A stretch of 64,000 nt of DNA. Source: Triangularia verruculosa (lineage: Eukaryota > Ascomycota > Sordariomycetes > Sordariales > Podosporaceae). The notes under the pieces are model-generated. The model had not been told where the DNA came from and searched no databases. It was given only the letters and a program-made list of their open reading frames with translations. The translations under genes were made by a program, and so were the position numbers. This document shows positions 63,330 through 64,000 of the stretch, in pieces. Location of the stretch: assembly GCA_033296885.1 (NCBI GenBank), contig MU863954.1, positions 1 through 64,000 of the forward strand, read 5' to 3'. Positions within the stretch are counted from its first letter, which is position 1. The number at the start of each line of letters is the position of its first letter.

Positions 63330-64000
63330 GCCCCGGGGCCCGCGTAGACGGATTCAACATCAAGTGTGACGAAGCCTCGAAATCCGGGAGACCAAGTTTC
63401 ACACGACATGGACCGCAGGGCCTGGTCGATACCTTATCAAACACGCGTTCACATCCTCCAATTCCTTAGACTTACATATCAGGACCTCTACTAGGTCTCT
63501 CACTGAGGCACGCTTTTACCAGCCAGGGCAATCGGCTTGTCACAGCCCACATTGTCTTTATTCGCCTATTTGGAAAATGCATAGCCAAGTGCCCCTAAAC
63601 AGATTTGGTGCTATGATGGGGCCAGGTCGCTAGGAATGGATAGTCTTGTGCTTTAGCAAAGGAAGCGGAGAGGGCTGGAATGCCATCTACTCTCTAGGCT
63701 CTCCCTTGACAAAGGCTGAGGAGGGCTCGAGCACTCTCGTGGTGCCATCAAGAAGTCCTTGGCTTTCTGGCTCGATCATCGCTGCAATTATCCCCGGCGA
63801 TTCTTTCGACTTGCTACAATTTTGTCGGTTATGTCCCAGTCCTTACAATCTTGCAGGACCTTACAATATACTGTCGAAGTCACCTGAGCACAACGATAGG
63901 TACGCTTCATTTGAGAATAAGGCTACTCCACAGTGGGTGAAGTACATAACAATGGCATTGAACGAACAGATTGGGTTTCATTGTTCCATTTTTAGCCTCG
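63330..64000. other. window end, nothing recognised
   Basis: No frame longer than a few dozen codons outside the transposon, and no motif recognised. Confidence 0.4.

Noticed and set aside
63095..63409. 104-codon minus-strand frame
   Set aside because: Lies almost entirely inside the non-coding MITE copy C.

Overview
The window comes from a filamentous ascomycete nuclear genome, most likely Sordariomycetes and perhaps Sordariales. Supporting features are short introns (about 40-140 nt) with GTRNGT donors and CTAAC branch points, a typical gene repertoire (HET, HeLo, ankyrin, CorA-like, CE1 esterase, tyrosinase, SDA1, bZIP) and an AT-rich retroelement edge that looks RIP-mutated. The genus is inference. 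No rRNA, tRNA, CRISPR or prokaryotic features were found.

Layout. 1-1350: AT-rich remnant of an LTR retrotransposon with a recognisable polypurine tract and LTR start. 1352-2811: HET-domain gene whose last codons and stop lie in a 21-bp minisatellite. 4345-17266: mostly conserved genes, namely a Golgi-type glycosyltransferase, a large tail-repeat membrane protein, an intracellular GH13 alpha-amylase, a secreted tyrosinase with a Gly-rich insert, a small basic protein and a second HET gene. 17267-22461: gene-poor, with a HET pseudogene, a transposon end and a 23-bp palindrome. 22462-33962: asl-1-like bZIP factor, SDA1 ribosome-biogenesis gene bracketed by two inverted CXC cysteine-rich paralogues (one with an in-frame stop), and an ankyrin-repeat regulator. 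36118-39582: CE1 esterase and a small secreted protein.

39951-60071 is an accessory block rich in fungal allorecognition and innate-immunity-type architectures. It holds a decayed STAND-like N-domain/ankyrin gene interrupted inside its coding region by a hAT-like MITE, a GDPD-fold protein with altered metal ligands followed by an ankyrin fragment, a HeLo-domain protein, a TPR-DUF4470 protein, a vWA protein with an intact MIDAS, a proline-rich protein and a CorA-like membrane protein. Copies of the same MITE lie inside or beside this block. One at 62971-63321 has a perfect 8-bp target duplication.

The strongest observations are: (1) the MITE insertion splitting the ankyrin gene, where removing the element and one flanking octamer restores codon phase; (2) the HeLo / TPR-DUF4470 / vWA / Pro-rich run of same-strand genes as a candidate uncharacterised conflict locus; (3) the GDPD-like protein with altered catalytic positions; (4) the paired CXC genes around SDA1; (5) the HET pseudogene. 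Exon joins were made by eye from splice motifs, reading phase and family similarity, without RNA evidence. Similarities to families are recognised from motifs and have not been searched.
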